From Neobacillus nitrireducens (GTDB lineage: Bacteria; Bacillota; Bacilli; Bacillales; Cytobacillaceae), in assembly GCF_030915405.1 (NCBI RefSeq), contig NZ_CP133262.1:868001-932000 (forward strand): DNA of 64,000 nt. The letters run 5' to 3'. Position numbers and translations under genes: made by a program. This document shows, piece after piece, positions 51,278 to 60,096 of the stretch. Below the pieces are notes generated by a model. The model ran no database searches. It was not told the origin of the DNA and saw nothing but the letters and a program-made list of their open reading frames with translations. Every line of letters begins with the position of its first letter. Position 1 is the first letter of the stretch.

Positions 51278-51739
51278 TTATAATATTTTTTCATATTTAA
51301 ATAATTGAAGTTTTTCAGTAACTTGTACTTCACCTATTTTTTTGTAACCTAACTTTTCATAAAAATGATGATTTCTTTTGTTTAAATAAGGAGTGTATAA
51401 GCTCCAATCTTTTATCAAAGAAAATTCTGACTCCATTAATTGGATTATCTTACTTCCAAGTCCTTTGTTTTGATATTCATTTCTTAAGAATAATTTGCTT
51501 AATCTCAATCGTTTATCATCCAATAGTCGAATATCTATTGCTCCAATAATATCGTTGTCCAACCAAATTGTGAAATGAAAAAAACGTTCAATGTTTTCGA
51601 TTAATTTCTTTGTCGTTTCATTTACAGGGGTTGAATCATGGTCTTCGTATAATGCATAATCCTCTGCAAAAACATCTTTTTGTATAGCTAACAAATCTTC
51701 GATTTCATCCAATTTGGTTTTTTTAATACTGACTTCCAC
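51278..51739 (-). CDS. GNAT family N-acetyltransferase
   Basis: A 153-residue acyltransferase. LRLSKLFLRNEYQNKGLGSKIIQLMESEF is motif A with the Q/R-x-x-G-x-G/A acetyl-CoA loop, and YTPYLNKRNHHFYEKLGYKKIGE is motif B. The substrate is unknown. It lies between repeat copies R16 and R17, again a single-gene unit. Confidence 0.83.
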   Translation of the reverse strand: MEVSIKKTKLDEIEDLLAIQKDVFAEDYALYEDHDSTPVNETTKKLIENIERFFHFTIWLDNDIIGAIDIRLLDDKRLRLSKLFLRNEYQNKGLGSKIIQLMESEFSLIKDWSLYTPYLNKRNHHFYEKLGYKKIGEVQVTEKLQLFKYEKIL

Positions 51740-51862
51740 CTATGTACACATCCTAATGGTTAAATGATTTAATATTTCAAATAATATCATATATTTTACA
51801 GATAAATACAAAAAACCATTCTTTTTTATGGAATGGTTATCAAGGTTTTTATCCTTTTCTTA

Positions 51863-51920
51863 TAGAACTAAACTGCCCCTTTAGTTAAATAAGAAAAAGC
51901 TGTCGTAATTAGCAGCCAGA
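51863..51920 (+). repeat. Interspersed repeat, copy R17 (left and middle)
   Basis: GAACTAAACTGCCCCTTTAGTTAAATAAG and the hairpin AAGCTGTCG...TTAGCAGCC. Confidence 0.7.
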
Positions 51921-52338
51921 TTTTAAGGAAAGCCCCCTTTAGCTTACGTGAAGTTTTTCGCAATTTAGCTGTTACACAAAAAAGAGTTAGTTTAACACTA
52001 AATAAATAAAGACAAATCACAAAGCTTTCTTGGAAAACAGTCTCTAAAAATAGCACTAGCGCCGTTCCGTTTTTCTTTTTTGTACATACTTTGTGATTAC
52101 GAATGAAGAGAAAGCACTGTACATGGCATTTGGTTCTTACGGAGCTAGTTTGACTCTAATCATTGTATGTTTATATTTCTTATCATCGTTGGAGCAGCTT
52201 CGTATTAAAAACCCCGATAACGGCTAGAGGTGTACTAAACAACACACCTGTCCAATCCACTATTTTGAAAATACATAATTCATTTCTAAAAAGACTAATA
52301 AAATAAAAAAATAGGATCAATTGAAGGTGGGGAAGTAC
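51921..52338. other. Intergenic stretch, mostly non-coding
   Basis: It holds a 44-codon plus-strand frame (52093-52227, GTG start, one membrane segment) that lacks a ribosome site and is not called. GGTGGGGAAG at 52326-52335 serves the next gene. Confidence 0.45.
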
Positions 52339-52803
52339 ATGATCAACGTTTTATTTGTATGCCTGGGGAATATTTGCCGTTCACCGATGGCTGAAGCTTT
52401 GTTTCGCAACTTAGTCAAAAAGGAAAATTTGTCACACAAAATCGCAGTTGATTCCGCTGCAACCAGTTCATGGCAAATCGGCTTTCCTCCGCACGAAGGA
52501 ACTCTTAACATTCTGAAGAAATACCATATCTCTTCTAATGGGCTTGTTGGACGCCGTCTAAGGAAAGAAGACTTTTGCAAATTCGACTATATTATCGGTA
52601 TGGACGAAAGCAACATAAAAAATATATACAGGATAACCAGCAAGCCTAATCATCCAAAGATCATTAGGCTGCTCGACCTGACCAAGTACAGGAAAGATAT
52701 CCCCGATCCATTTTATACAGGTGATTTTGATGAAACCTATCGTCTTGTTTCAGCTGGGTGCCGGGTATTACTTAATAAAATACGCAGCGAAAAAAACTTA
52801 TAA
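52339..52803 (+). CDS. Low-molecular-weight protein tyrosine phosphatase
   Basis: A 154-residue cytosolic phosphatase with the P loop C8-L-G-N-I-C13-R14-S15-P and general-acid Asp123 in IPDPFYTG. It resembles B. subtilis YfkJ. The ATG at 52339 follows GGTGGGGAAG; the TTG at 52321 is less likely. Such enzymes remove phosphate from tyrosine kinases and their targets in stress and envelope control. No cognate kinase is nearby. Confidence 0.9.
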   Translation: MINVLFVCLGNICRSPMAEALFRNLVKKENLSHKIAVDSAATSSWQIGFPPHEGTLNILKKYHISSNGLVGRRLRKEDFCKFDYIIGMDESNIKNIYRITSKPNHPKIIRLLDLTKYRKDIPDPFYTGDFDETYRLVSAGCRVLLNKIRSEKNL

Positions 52804-52886
52804 CAACAAGGCATCCATCCTAATCCGGTGATCCATACAATTTATATTTCACTGAATTAATTTTTTTAAATTATAAATTCCGGTTT

Positions 52887-55052
52887 CTAATGTTCCTTCT
52901 TTTTCCCTTTTCCTTTTGCCTTTCCTTTGTTCTTTCCCTTCTCTTTCTGAGAATGCCTTTTCTCCTTGCCATTATTTTTCTCGATTTTTGGAGATTTTTT
53001 TTCGATGTTGTTTTTAGGAATGATTGGAACCTCTGCGGATCCGACACCTGTTATATAAAGTTCATTTCTCACTCTGTAGACACTATTTGGCTGCTTGAAA
53101 CTGGATGAGTCTGTTCCAAAGGTTCGCATCATCGATTTAAACATGTAATGCGCAATTTTCGTCGTATTGCCAACCATATAATTCCCCTGACCATTTTGCT
53201 CATAACCAGTCCAAACCGCCATCGTGTATTGTGGTGTATAACCAGCAAACCAGCTGTCATTTGTGGCATTGGATGGGTATCCAAATTGAGCAATGGTTTT
53301 TTGATCAAAATTGGTTGTACCTGTTTTTCCGGCCACATCTAGTCCTGGCACATTCGCATTTTTCCCTGTTCCGGCATCGACGACGGTGCGTAACATATCG
53401 GTTACCATATAGGCCGTGTAATCCTTCATTACACGTTTCGGTTTCTCCGCAAAGCCTACCACTTTACCATTAGCTAACACCACTTTCTGTACGAAATGCG
53501 GTTTGTTGTAGACCCCGCCATTTCCAAAAGCGCTGTAAGCTCCTGCCATTTGTAAAGGATTTACGGTATTACTTCCTATCGCGTAGGATTCATACACCTG
53601 ATGGTTAGGAAAGGTAATTCCGAGATTTTCGGCAAAGGTTTTTGCCTTCTCCATTCCCACCGCTCTTAAAGTGAGGAGAGCAGGAACATTGTAAGAGTAT
53701 TGCAAGGCATTGCGTATCGTTATCATGCCATGATTTTGATGGTCCCAATTGGAAATTGACTGGCCGGATGAATACGTGGTCTTCTGGTCATTAATTAAAT
53801 GGGCCGTCGACCATTTTAACTTTTCAATCGCAGGACCATAATCAAAAATCGGCTTAAAGGAGCTGCCGGGTTGACGTTTCATATTGATGGCAAAGTTGTT
53901 CCCCATGAAATCGGCTTTAAAATCGTTCCGCCCACTTCCAATCGCCCTTACTTCTCCTGTTTTTGTATCCAAAAAGACGAAAGCTCCTTGAAACTCTGAA
54001 TCCGGATAGGCAATGATTTCATTCGTGCCTAGCATTTTGTCCGCATAATCCTGTGCTTTCTGGTCCAAGGTTGTATAGATAGATAAACCATCTATGCTGA
54101 TGTCTACACCCTTGAGTTTTCCCTTAACCTCTTTCACAGCTGCGTCCAAAAATGCTTCATATGGCATGCTTTGTCGATTCTTTTTCGGTACCATTCCCTC
54201 TGTAACTGGAACCTTGGCCGCATCCTTCATTTGTTTTTCAGTAATATACCCGTGTCTATTCATCAAAGTTAAGACAATATTTCTTCGTTTGGTCGCCTCT
54301 TCTTTGTTTTCTGGTTTGGAGGGGTCATAATGATTCGGACTCTGGGGCAGTCCCGCTAACATAGCTGCCTGCGCAAGTGTCATTTTTTTCAACTCATTTG
54401 CTTCTAGTCCATAGTAGTTTTTCGCTGCGGCTGCCACCCCGTAAGAGCGGTTACCCAGGTAGATTTTGTTCAAATACATCATTAATATCTCATGCTTGGA
54501 ATACTCTTGTTCCAGCTGATAAGCTAATTTCCATTCCTGCACTTTTCGTTTGATTGTTTTCTCAGGAGTTAAAAATGAGTTTTTGATCACTTGCTGTGTA
54601 ATGGTACTGCCGCCCTGTGATCCGAAATCTTCGGTTACGTTTACGAATATCGCTTTGGCTGTCCTTTTTATGTCAATGCCCTCATGTTCATAAAAACGGG
54701 AATCCTCCGTTGCAATAAACGCATCCTCCAATACTTTTGGAACTTGTTTATAGGAAATTTTTGTCCGCTTTTCCTTCCCGTATTCATAGAGGAAGCTTCC
54801 GTTTTTATCATAAAACTTCGTTGAAAGCGGATCTGCCAGTTTAGAAGAATCTAAATTGGGGACATCCTTAATCATGGAAGCGAACGTGATAGCTCCTGCT
54901 CCTGTTATAACAAGGCCAAGGAACAAACAGACGATGATCACTTTTTTTATGAAAGACCCTTTTTTAGGCGAGCCTTTACTTGTTTGTTGAATCTGTCTTG
55001 TTTTTTCCGCTTGTTTTCGTTCCTCGCGAGATTTGTATGTTTCTTCTGTCAT
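52887..55052 (-). CDS. Class A penicillin-binding protein 1A (transglycosylase/transpeptidase)
   Basis: A bifunctional peptidoglycan synthase of 721 residues. It has a basic cytoplasmic N terminus, one membrane anchor (about residues 36-58), a glycosyltransferase domain with EDSRFYEHEGID and QGGSTITQQ, and a transpeptidase domain with GSSFKP (Ser-x-x-Lys), SYN and KTGTT. The C-terminal tail after about residue 680 is a Lys/Gly-rich low-complexity stretch, probably wall-interacting. The ATG at 55052 has a GGGAGAGAAG site and is preferred over 55082. Confidence 0.93.
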   Translation of the reverse strand: MTEETYKSREERKQAEKTRQIQQTSKGSPKKGSFIKKVIIVCLFLGLVITGAGAITFASMIKDVPNLDSSKLADPLSTKFYDKNGSFLYEYGKEKRTKISYKQVPKVLEDAFIATEDSRFYEHEGIDIKRTAKAIFVNVTEDFGSQGGSTITQQVIKNSFLTPEKTIKRKVQEWKLAYQLEQEYSKHEILMMYLNKIYLGNRSYGVAAAAKNYYGLEANELKKMTLAQAAMLAGLPQSPNHYDPSKPENKEEATKRRNIVLTLMNRHGYITEKQMKDAAKVPVTEGMVPKKNRQSMPYEAFLDAAVKEVKGKLKGVDISIDGLSIYTTLDQKAQDYADKMLGTNEIIAYPDSEFQGAFVFLDTKTGEVRAIGSGRNDFKADFMGNNFAINMKRQPGSSFKPIFDYGPAIEKLKWSTAHLINDQKTTYSSGQSISNWDHQNHGMITIRNALQYSYNVPALLTLRAVGMEKAKTFAENLGITFPNHQVYESYAIGSNTVNPLQMAGAYSAFGNGGVYNKPHFVQKVVLANGKVVGFAEKPKRVMKDYTAYMVTDMLRTVVDAGTGKNANVPGLDVAGKTGTTNFDQKTIAQFGYPSNATNDSWFAGYTPQYTMAVWTGYEQNGQGNYMVGNTTKIAHYMFKSMMRTFGTDSSSFKQPNSVYRVRNELYITGVGSAEVPIIPKNNIEKKSPKIEKNNGKEKRHSQKEKGKNKGKAKGKGKKKEH

Positions 55053-55200
55053 TCTTCTTCTCTCCCATGCACGTTTACTCAAAGTTGATTCATTCCAAAA
55101 AAAGGAAGTATGACTCTCCCTGCTTAACTTTATATACGTTCGTAAAGTATCTTCCGTTTATGAGGGAAATGAATAAATTCTCCGTCCCAATGGCACGCAA

Positions 55201-55233
55201 AAAAAGCCAACATCACTTAGGATGCTGACTTTC
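55201..55233 (-). terminator. Terminator of the TauE/SafE gene
   Basis: An imperfect stem AAAGCCAACATC / GATGCTGACTTT with a T tract on the minus strand. Confidence 0.6.
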
Positions 55234-55271
55234 TCTCTTAAAATAACATTTTAGGTTTATCCCCAAAAATC

Positions 55272-56036
55272 TTAAATTAGCTTGAGTCCACTTACAAAAA
55301 TCAATACAGCAACAATCGTTCGCAGCGGTCTTGTCGGGACTTTAGCTGAAATACTGCTGCCGACCAATACGCCAGGAATAGAACCCAAGAGTAAATTACC
55401 AACTAGCATATAGTTCACATTTCCATAAGAAATGTGGAGCAATCCTGCAACGGTTACCAAAAGAAACGCATGAGTAATATCCGTTCCAACCATCTCTGAT
55501 GTCTTCATTTGATACAGATAAATCATTGCCACAGCGAATAATGAACCTGATCCTAAGGATGTGAGTCCGACGATAAATCCAAAAAGGCAGCCAATAAAAA
55601 TCGTTAACGCCTTCTTTTCTTTCAAAGGCTTTAATTGCCAGCGATTCGGTCTTATTTTTTTCTCCACAAAGGTTCTGATAATGATCGCCAGGGAAACAAT
55701 TATTAGGATGTATCCGAGGGCATGCCTGATAATCTGTTCCTGATTATGGTAAGAGGCTTCAAAATAGTGAAGAGAAGCTATCGCAACCACCGCACTCGGA
55801 ATACTTCCTAACGCTAATAACTTCACCATCTGAAAATTAACTGTTTTTTGTCTCCAATGTTGAAAAAGTCCAAAGAATTTCGTGATGGCGTTATAGACAA
55901 GGTCTGTACCAACAGCTATGGAAGGATTCACCCCGATTAGAATCAATACGGGGGTTAGCAGTGCTGCACCTCCAACTCCAGTCAACCCCACCAAAAAACC
56001 TACAAATAAACCCATCAGTGTAATCCCTATACTCAT
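55272..56036 (-). CDS. TauE/SafE family sulfite exporter-like protein
   Basis: A 254-residue membrane protein with about eight segments in two repeats: GFLVGLTGVGGAALLTPVLI and GFIVGLTSLGSGSLFAVAMI are the paired family motifs, with GTDLVYNAITKFFG and GTDITHAFLL after them. Members export organosulfur anions or related acids. The ATG at 56036 is preferred over a TTG at 56054. The substrate is not predictable. Confidence 0.87.
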   Translation of the reverse strand: MSIGITLMGLFVGFLVGLTGVGGAALLTPVLILIGVNPSIAVGTDLVYNAITKFFGLFQHWRQKTVNFQMVKLLALGSIPSAVVAIASLHYFEASYHNQEQIIRHALGYILIIVSLAIIIRTFVEKKIRPNRWQLKPLKEKKALTIFIGCLFGFIVGLTSLGSGSLFAVAMIYLYQMKTSEMVGTDITHAFLLVTVAGLLHISYGNVNYMLVGNLLLGSIPGVLVGSSISAKVPTRPLRTIVAVLIFVSGLKLI

Positions 56037-56159
56037 ATGCGCACGCCCTATCAATTCCTAGTATTTATATAGGATTATATACATTTATAATTATCTTGTA
56101 AATAACTAAATATTTATTAGATTCTGCGAGTTTACTACAGGTTACTTTCATCATTGAAA

Positions 56160-56194
56160 AAAAGAAGGAGTTCACATTTCTGTGGCCTCCTTCC
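56160..56194 (-). terminator. Terminator of the 190-aa gene
   Basis: GAAGGAG and CTCCTTC with an inner CAC/GTG, then a T tract on the minus strand. Confidence 0.7.
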
Positions 56195-56229
56195 ATTACA
56201 GTTTAATATTCATAATATCGCCTAAGTCT

Positions 56230-56802
56230 TTAGCGAATTTCCCTTTTCAAAGATCCTTTAATCAGCTTGATCTCTCCATTTTTAGGAATTAATTCACTAA
56301 TGTTTTCATATCTTTCTTCCCTTTTTGAACGGTTTAGTTTCTCGACTCCATATTCCTTAAAGGAGCAGCAAAAGAGTTTACGGGCAACTTTTCCTTTTTC
56401 ACCAATGAAGTTAAACCAACCCTGCCCAACATAAAAAGAATTCGTTAGTAATCTATCAATCACATAAGAAATACCAGCATTTTCTTCCCCTGGATTAAAT
56501 TTTATTTTAGAAGATAGGGCCAAGATAAAATAGTTTTTAAACCGATCAAATTCTAGTAATTGAAGATGATACTTCTCACGCTGCCTTTGATTAAAATCCC
56601 TCAGTACTGTTTTGATACTTTTATCCACATCGATTTCAAATTTACTTGCATCTTTCCAAGTCGTTAAACGAGAGTCAAAGATAGACAATGTGAGGATATA
56701 ATAAGCAGAATAATTTTGGGGATCATACACTTCATTCTCTTGCTTCTCATCTTCCGGTACCACGATGTAGTTTTTATAGTCAGCAAAGAAATTTTCAATC
56801 AT
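56230..56802 (-). CDS. Hypothetical protein, 190 aa
   Basis: Not recognised. It is a soluble, charged, probably alpha/beta protein with no signal peptide. Blocks such as YYILTLSIFDSRLTTWKDASKFEIDVDKSIKTVL and SYVIDRLLTNSFYVGQGWFNFIGEKGKVARKLFCCSFKEYG are distinctive and could seed a search. It has its own terminator and a clear upstream gap. Confidence 0.6.
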   Translation of the reverse strand: MIENFFADYKNYIVVPEDEKQENEVYDPQNYSAYYILTLSIFDSRLTTWKDASKFEIDVDKSIKTVLRDFNQRQREKYHLQLLEFDRFKNYFILALSSKIKFNPGEENAGISYVIDRLLTNSFYVGQGWFNFIGEKGKVARKLFCCSFKEYGVEKLNRSKREERYENISELIPKNGEIKLIKGSLKREIR

Positions 56803-57295
56803 AGCGTCTACCTTCTTTCATAATTGATAGAATGGATAATAAATTTAGCTTGATCTATTTGAATCTGCAGATATTTGTTAGATGAAAAACATCCAGAGAT
56901 GTTCTCCTTATTCCTTTTGAATAGCGCAGTTTTCTTGTAATCTGACAAAATAACTTCTATGAACCACTGAATCGAAATTTAATATAATATATTCCTCTTT
57001 TAAAACTAAAAATCCTGCTTATTCCTCCAAAAATCCGCATCTTTCACCGTATTTAATCAAAAAGTCCCATTTATGGTTTTACCATTTGTCGTAACAGGTC
57101 TTTTGGCCGAGTAGGTGATAATTACGATGAGAGAGAAATCTTACAGTTTTTTCCGTATCTACTTTTTGAAAAAAACGTCTCAATACTCTATGTAACCAAA
57201 CTGTAAAACTAATCAACTTAACTGTAATACTAATCTATTTTTTCCATTCATAATATTAGATTTAAACAAGGTAACGAACTAGGAGGACTAGAATC
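56803..57295. other. Intergenic stretch before the cell-wall hydrolase gene
   Basis: A divergent promoter region of about 490 bp. No coding frame stands out. AGGAGGA at 57281-57287 is the ribosome site of the next gene. Confidence 0.5.
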
Positions 57296-57865
57296 ATGAA
57301 AAAACTAATTACCATTTTTCTATTACTGGCTTCATTTTTATACGCTTCCCCCGCTTTTGCCTATCCGATTATACAAGGATACCCACTTTCGGACAATTTA
57401 TCGGGATATAAACACCTTGATGGACTTAATCGAATTTCTGTCCGACAGACTGATGTTACTACAAAACCCAATAATACTAGTAAATCTAATATTGGAAAAA
57501 TAAGTCTCACAGAAAAAGAAATAGACCTGCTTTCTCGGTTAGTTCGAGCTGAGGCTGAGACGGAACCTTATGAAGGAAAGATTGCTGTCGCTTGTGTGGT
57601 CCTTAATAGAGTTGAAAGTAGTAAATTCCCTAAAACGATAAGAGAGGTGATTTATGCCCGAGGTCAATTTCAACCTGTTCAAAATGGCGAAATCAATAAG
57701 CCGGCCGATGAGGAATCTATTAAGGCTGTGAAAGCCGCCTTAACAGAACAGCGCAACTTGGCACCGGGAGCTTTATTTTTCTATAATCCTGACATTGCTA
57801 CCAGTCGTTGGCTCGATACAAGAACAACAACCATGGTCATTGGGCAGCATGTCTTTAAAAAATAG
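57296..57865 (+). CDS. SleB-like cell-wall hydrolase
   Basis: A 189-residue secreted protein with a signal peptide ending at SPAFA-YP (about residue 22). The Hydrolase_2 domain (about 80-189) has EIDLLSRLVRAEAETEPYEGKIAVACVVLNRVESSKFPKTIREV with the catalytic Glu, and GALFFYNP...RWL. SleB/CwlJ family enzymes act as lytic transglycosylases on spore cortex. Full SleB has an N-terminal peptidoglycan-binding domain that is absent here, so it resembles YkvT-type or shorter paralogues. Confidence 0.87.
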   Translation: MKKLITIFLLLASFLYASPAFAYPIIQGYPLSDNLSGYKHLDGLNRISVRQTDVTTKPNNTSKSNIGKISLTEKEIDLLSRLVRAEAETEPYEGKIAVACVVLNRVESSKFPKTIREVIYARGQFQPVQNGEINKPADEESIKAVKAALTEQRNLAPGALFFYNPDIATSRWLDTRTTTMVIGQHVFKK

Positions 57866-57962
57866 GTACGAGCCAAACCCTTGAAAGTCATAAAAATTTT
57901 GAATGATACTTCCTTAACAACATAATCATGAAGTAGCAACTCCATTCTAAGGAGGTAGTAAT

Positions 57963-59030
57963 ATGGATCAATCTCCTCTAAACAAAGTTAGACCTTATCT
58001 GATTACCAAGAAGTTAGTTCCTGAAAATCAGGAAACACCCATACATTTTCAAAAGTGCGATAACGTGAATGAAAATCTATTTTATAGAAGAAACCATTTT
58101 CCTTATCCCAAATTCACATCTTCCTTCTACTTTCTTCCAATTGAAGGATTAGTGTACACTCCAAGAGTTTTTTCTTTACAGGAAATTTACTCATTTCCGG
58201 CAAAAACGATAAACCTTGTTTTAGAATGCTCAGGTAATAAGCGAGAATTGTTTGAACCGAAAGTGTTCGGAGAGCAATGGGGAAAAGGCGCGATGAGTCA
58301 AGGGATTTGGAAAGGTGTCTCTTTAAGATCGTTAATGAAGTACACAGAATTGCTTGATACTGCCAAAGAAATTGTTTTTGAGGGTTACGATTATGGTGAA
58401 AGATCTGATTCTAATCAACTTCACCATTTTTCGAGGAGTTTACCGATTGAAAAAGCCCTTGATCCTGATACCATTCTTGCTTATGAATACAATCATCATC
58501 CAATCCCCTTTAAGCACGGATTCCCTCTGAGATTAATTGTCCCTGGCTGGTACGCCATGGCCTCTGTTAAATGGATTAAAAAAATGATTGTGATTGATCA
58601 CGAATTTAAAGGTCCCTTTCAATCTGTTGATTACGTTTACTATCCGAACAAAGAAAACGATCATAGAAAAGCTCCTGTCAATTCAATCCATATTAACTCA
58701 ACCATACAATCTCCGCTAAATATGCAAGTATTGAATACAGGGGTGTATGAAATTAATGGAATTGCTTGGACAGGATCAGGACAAATTACCACGGTAGAAA
58801 TTAGTATAGATGAAGGAAAAACCTGGAAAACGTGTGAATTAGCTTCTTCAACGGAGAAATATGCTTGGGTTCGCTGGAAATATAAATGGGATGCTCTTAA
58901 AAAAGGAGAATACACGATAAAATCAAAAGCAACTGATTCTTTAGGCAATATTCAACCATTGAAACCAATCTGGAACAGGAAGGGATATGGTTATAACGCA
59001 ATAGATTGTATAAAAGTTAAAATCGAGTAA
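57963..59030 (+). CDS. Sulfite-oxidase-type molybdopterin oxidoreductase
   Basis: A 355-residue soluble protein. The Mo-pterin domain has LVLECSGNKRE with Cys89, the expected molybdenum ligand, WKGVSLRSLM, and the FKHGFPLRLIVPGWYAMASVKWIKKM block. The C-terminal part (about 235-355) is the immunoglobulin-like dimerisation domain (GIAWTGSGQITTVEISIDEGKTW). No Tat signal is seen, so it may be cytoplasmic. GGAGG precedes the ATG. It is a second molybdoenzyme in the window. The electron acceptor is unknown. Confidence 0.87.
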   Translation: MDQSPLNKVRPYLITKKLVPENQETPIHFQKCDNVNENLFYRRNHFPYPKFTSSFYFLPIEGLVYTPRVFSLQEIYSFPAKTINLVLECSGNKRELFEPKVFGEQWGKGAMSQGIWKGVSLRSLMKYTELLDTAKEIVFEGYDYGERSDSNQLHHFSRSLPIEKALDPDTILAYEYNHHPIPFKHGFPLRLIVPGWYAMASVKWIKKMIVIDHEFKGPFQSVDYVYYPNKENDHRKAPVNSIHINSTIQSPLNMQVLNTGVYEINGIAWTGSGQITTVEISIDEGKTWKTCELASSTEKYAWVRWKYKWDALKKGEYTIKSKATDSLGNIQPLKPIWNRKGYGYNAIDCIKVKIE

Positions 59031-59082
59031 CCTTCCAAAAGCACAAGTATGAAAGTAGTAACATCTCTTTCAAATATAAAAA

Positions 59083-59106
59083 TCACATCCGTAAATTGGA
59101 TGTGAC
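59083..59106 (-). terminator. Terminator of the stable-RNA cluster
   Basis: TCACATCC (59083-59090) pairs with GGATGTGA (59098-59105); on the minus strand it is followed by TTTTTAT. Confidence 0.75.
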
Positions 59107-59147
59107 CCTTATGTGTATGTTTTAGCATTTTTATTTCGTCCTATGTA

Positions 59148-59224
59148 ATAGCCCACACAATTTCACTAGTTATGGCTGCTGCGTTCCCGCCCTGACCCGT
59201 TTCCTAGTTTCCTCGTTGGACTAT
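59148..59224 (-). ncRNA. SRP RNA domain-IV-like small RNA
   Basis: The minus strand carries GGGTCAGG-GCG-GGAA-CGC-AGCAGCC. This is the universal SRP domain IV: the GTCAGG/AGCAGC asymmetric loop capped by a GGAA tetraloop. Outside it, ACTAG pairs with CTAGT. The Alu domain of a full Bacillus SRP RNA is missing because tRNA-Asn lies directly upstream. It may be a small-type second SRP RNA or a decayed copy. Confidence 0.55.
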
Positions 59225-59226
59225 AA

Positions 59227-59298
59227 CTCCGCAGGTAGGACTCGAACCTACGACCGACCGGTTAACATCCGATAGCTCTACCACTAAACTACTGCGGA
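59227..59298 (-). tRNA. tRNA-Asn (GTT)
   Basis: Cloverleaf on the minus strand: acceptor TCCGCAG/CTGCGGA, anticodon stem ATCGG/CCGGT with loop ATGTTAA (anticodon GTT), T loop GGTTCGAGTCC. CCA is not encoded. Confidence 0.9.
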
Positions 59299-59349
59299 AA
59301 AATTTCACTTGATGATGAATTTTTTCAATATGGTTTTTTGGTTATTTAG

Positions 59350-59708
59350 TGGAAATGACGGGAGTTGAACCCGTGTGCAAAGATATTGGCACTTATACAT
59401 CTACGAGTGTAGTCAGTAAAATTGATTTCACGAACTTCTTTAGCCTACTGACAGGCGTTGAAGCAGCTAGTCTGGTTCGTCTCTTCCTTCATCCTCAGAC
59501 GGTGGAATTTGGCGTAGTCCACTTATCGTGAGTCCCTTACCCTACCACATGGACGATGGAGGGAGGAACCGCTATCGTCTGTTATTAGGCAGCGAAAGCA
59601 AAGTTGTTGTTTTGTTTGCCAGTTATAGGCTTTATCGTTTTTACGAGGCCGAATCCCTCGACTCGCCATATAAGCTCAAACTATCCCTGTCGATACCAAG
59701 ACATCCCC
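59350..59708 (-). ncRNA. ssrA: tmRNA (SsrA)
   Basis: The 359-nt RNA rescues stalled ribosomes. The tRNA-like ends GGGGATG and CATTTCC pair, with T arm GGGTTCAACTCCC. The tag frame after TAACT reads GKQNNNFAFAA and stop, giving a probable tag AGKQNNNFAFAA. The 5' GTATCGACAGGGAT and 3' GACTACACTCGTAGATG segments are typical. The final -AFAA differs from the usual -ALAA. It lies between tRNA-Ser and tRNA-Asn, not beside smpB as in B. subtilis. Confidence 0.92.
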
Positions 59709-59717
59709 ATAATATAA

Positions 59718-59808
59718 TGGCAGAGAAGAAGGGATTTGAACCCTCGCGCCGGTTACCCGACCTACACCCTTAGCAGGGGCGCCTCTTCAGCCTCTTGAGT
59801 ACTTCTCT
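59718..59808 (-). tRNA. tRNA-Ser (GCT)
   Basis: 91-nt class II tRNA on the minus strand: acceptor AGAGAAG/CTTCTCT, anticodon stem CGCCC/GGGTG with loop CTGCTAA (anticodon GCT), a long variable arm (TAGGTCGGGTAACCGGC) and encoded CCA. Confidence 0.9.
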
Positions 59809-59913
59809 GTAACGAAAGCTTATGCGTAAGTCGTTAAGAACTTACAAGAGAAATATATCATGTCTGCCAACTGGAAGATAGCTGTAAAATTTGGTAGTTC
59901 AAAAGACCCAGCA

Positions 59914-59963
59914 CAAAAGAGTGTCAGGCACTACCCAATGATTGGCTGGTACCAACACTTTTA
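59914..59963. repeat. Terminator-like palindrome
   Basis: AAAAGAGTGT ... ACACTTTT with an inner GGCACTACC/GGCTGGTACC region. It may be an interspersed hairpin. Confidence 0.4.
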
Positions 59964-60096
59964 GTTAGTAAGTAGTTCGATGACTTATTCTTTTAAAGAA
60001 ACCACCATTTTATGGTATGATAATTCAAATGTTAACCAAATTATTATTATAGTTTACTCTTTAAATCAAAAGGGAGTAAACCATTGGGGGAAAATT

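Noticed and set aside
10101..51920. CRISPR array or classical integron attC array
   Set aside because: Spacers are hundreds of bases long with genes, repeats are divergent, no cas genes and no intI-type integrase were seen. attC core GTTRRRY is not consistently met, so only a loose analogy is made.
52093..52227. 44-codon plus-strand frame with a membrane segment, resembling holin-like small toxins
   Set aside because: GTG start without a ribosome site and no matching family I am sure of.
59349..59773. Plus-strand ORFs of 60 and 81 residues
   Set aside because: They are antisense to tmRNA and tRNA-Ser and have no independent support.
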